NCBI GenBank assembly: GCA_033764445.1
Contig: JANRIZ010000047.1
Span: 1 to 14,657 of the forward strand
Source: JANRIZ01 sp033764445
Lineage (GTDB): Bacteria > Verrucomicrobiota > Verrucomicrobiia > JAWXBN01
Length of the DNA: 14,657 bases
Direction of reading: 5' to 3'
The position numbers were made by a program, and so were the translations under genes. The notes beneath the pieces were generated by a model, which did no database searches, was not told where the DNA came from, and saw nothing but the letters and a program-made list of their open reading frames with translations. This document shows positions 14,214 to 14,657 of the stretch, piece by piece; position 1 is the stretch's first letter, and each line of letters begins with the position of its first letter.

Positions 14214-14473
14214 ATGATATTAATGCGCATGTAACATTATGTCGCCAGCTCATGGCTTCTGGAAAATCACGTGATGAAGTTGTCGCTTCCCTACGCGCTC
14301 AAGGTTGTTCTAAAATTATATCAATGACAATTCTGGTGAAAGTGTTGGGCATTCAGTTAAATGAGGCAAAAGAGATTGTGCACAATAGTAGTGCATGGAG
14401 AGATGTTCAAGAGCGGGATGAGCAGTTTCAGAAAAATCTGGAAGAAGGCATAAGCGGTTCGGATAAAATCTGA
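14210..14473 (+). CDS. Small protein with L7/L12 C-terminal-domain-like segment (possible immunity partner)
   Basis: An 87-aa cytosolic protein without a signal peptide. Residues 35-57 (KIISMTILVKVLGIQLNEAKEIV) match the signature of the ribosomal protein L7/L12 C-terminal domain, where a strand and helix are followed by G-x-x-L-x-EAK-x-x-V. The preceding residues (14-33, SGKSRDEVVASLRAQGCS) form a helix, and the C-terminal part (64-87) is acidic and helical. There is no N-terminal L7/L12 dimerisation domain, and the gene is not in a ribosomal operon, so it is not a ribosomal protein. Its ATG overlaps the previous gene's stop (ATGA), so the two are expected to be made in fixed proportion. Low GC content is shared with the last third of the preceding gene. 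An immunity protein for that gene product is a reasonable inference; a regulatory partner is an alternative. Confidence 0.65.
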   Translation: MNDINAHVTLCRQLMASGKSRDEVVASLRAQGCSKIISMTILVKVLGIQLNEAKEIVHNSSAWRDVQERDEQFQKNLEEGISGSDKI

Positions 14474-14657
14474 TTGAGTGCTGCAAGTTTTGAATCCACC
14501 CCTTCCGGACCGTGGGGATTGAAAGCTTCGCCACAAGTCAACGGGGATCGGCCTCGACCAAGCCGGGCGATGTTTTCTGTTCTGTAACGCGGACGGCAGC
14601 CCTCGGGGACTCGGGACTGGCTCGGCGTGGCAGGCCTCGCCCTCCGGGCATTTCTGC
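14474..14657. other. GC-rich tail with possible dispersed repeat
   Basis: No gene start is visible. GC content rises again after the stop at 14473. The minus-strand frame is open through the whole stretch but has no start codon inside the window; its translation is Arg/Pro/Ser-rich and looks like the small spurious frames often found in intergenic repeats. The stretch could equally be the end of a gene that begins beyond 14657. No T-run terminator was found for the upstream operon. Confidence 0.3.

Noticed and set aside
14490..14520. CCCC...GGGG pairing after the last gene as a terminator
   Set aside because: The intervening bases pair poorly and no T-run follows.

Overview
The window looks like chromosomal DNA of a GC-rich Gram-negative bacterium, most likely Verrucomicrobiota or a close PVC-group relative. 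This rests on a pseudopilin with a C-terminal motif related to the DUF1559 type, a TatA homologue with an unusual C-terminal extension, an abundance of degenerate GCGGAT/ACGGAT intergenic repeats, and -35/-10 promoters placed so close to ATG codons that several genes look leaderless. No rRNA, tRNA, CRISPR array or transposase was seen. The taxonomic call is inference from style, not from a marker gene.

Layout: (1) 1-1771 has a type IV/type II pseudopilin-like gene and a secreted CBM9-like protein. (2) 1772-2004 is a repeat-rich spacer with a heptanucleotide tandem array. (3) 2005-4109 (minus) is a two-gene operon, a UDP-glucuronate 4-epimerase-like gene followed by an M20 metallopeptidase, joined by an ATGA overlap. 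It diverges from tatA (4220-4615), and two well-formed promoters lie back to back between them. (4) 4630-6713 (minus) holds an ABC-2-like multispanning permease followed by a YkgJ-type cysteine-cluster protein, again joined by ATGA. (5) 6845-7855 is a cyclic-nucleotide-binding protein fused to a DUF4388/PATAN-like domain, with its own promoter and terminator. (6) 8044-8331 is an HU-family nucleoid protein with a promoter, Shine-Dalgarno and a strong symmetrical terminator that it shares with the convergent glycosyltransferase gene (8428-9663, minus). (7) 9792-12539 is a double-length M16 zinc peptidase whose N-terminal half keeps the catalytic motif and whose C-terminal half has lost it. (8) 12540-12868 is a second spacer carrying the same repeat family as region 2.

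(9) 12869-14473 is the accessory part: four genes in a row, each overlapping the next by 4-7 bases. They are a Phd/YefM-like antitoxin, a PIN-domain (VapC-type) toxin, a secreted protein with a low-complexity N-terminal half and a distinct C-terminal domain, and a small protein resembling the C-terminal domain of ribosomal protein L7/L12. GC content falls sharply inside the third gene, at about 13920. This suggests that its C-terminal module and the small partner gene arrived together, as toxin-tip/immunity pairs do. This is the most interesting candidate system in the window, but its function is not demonstrated.

The remainder is mainly housekeeping: envelope polysaccharide synthesis (epimerase, glycosyltransferase), protein export and processing (TatA, M16, M20, pseudopilin), signalling and chromosome packaging.
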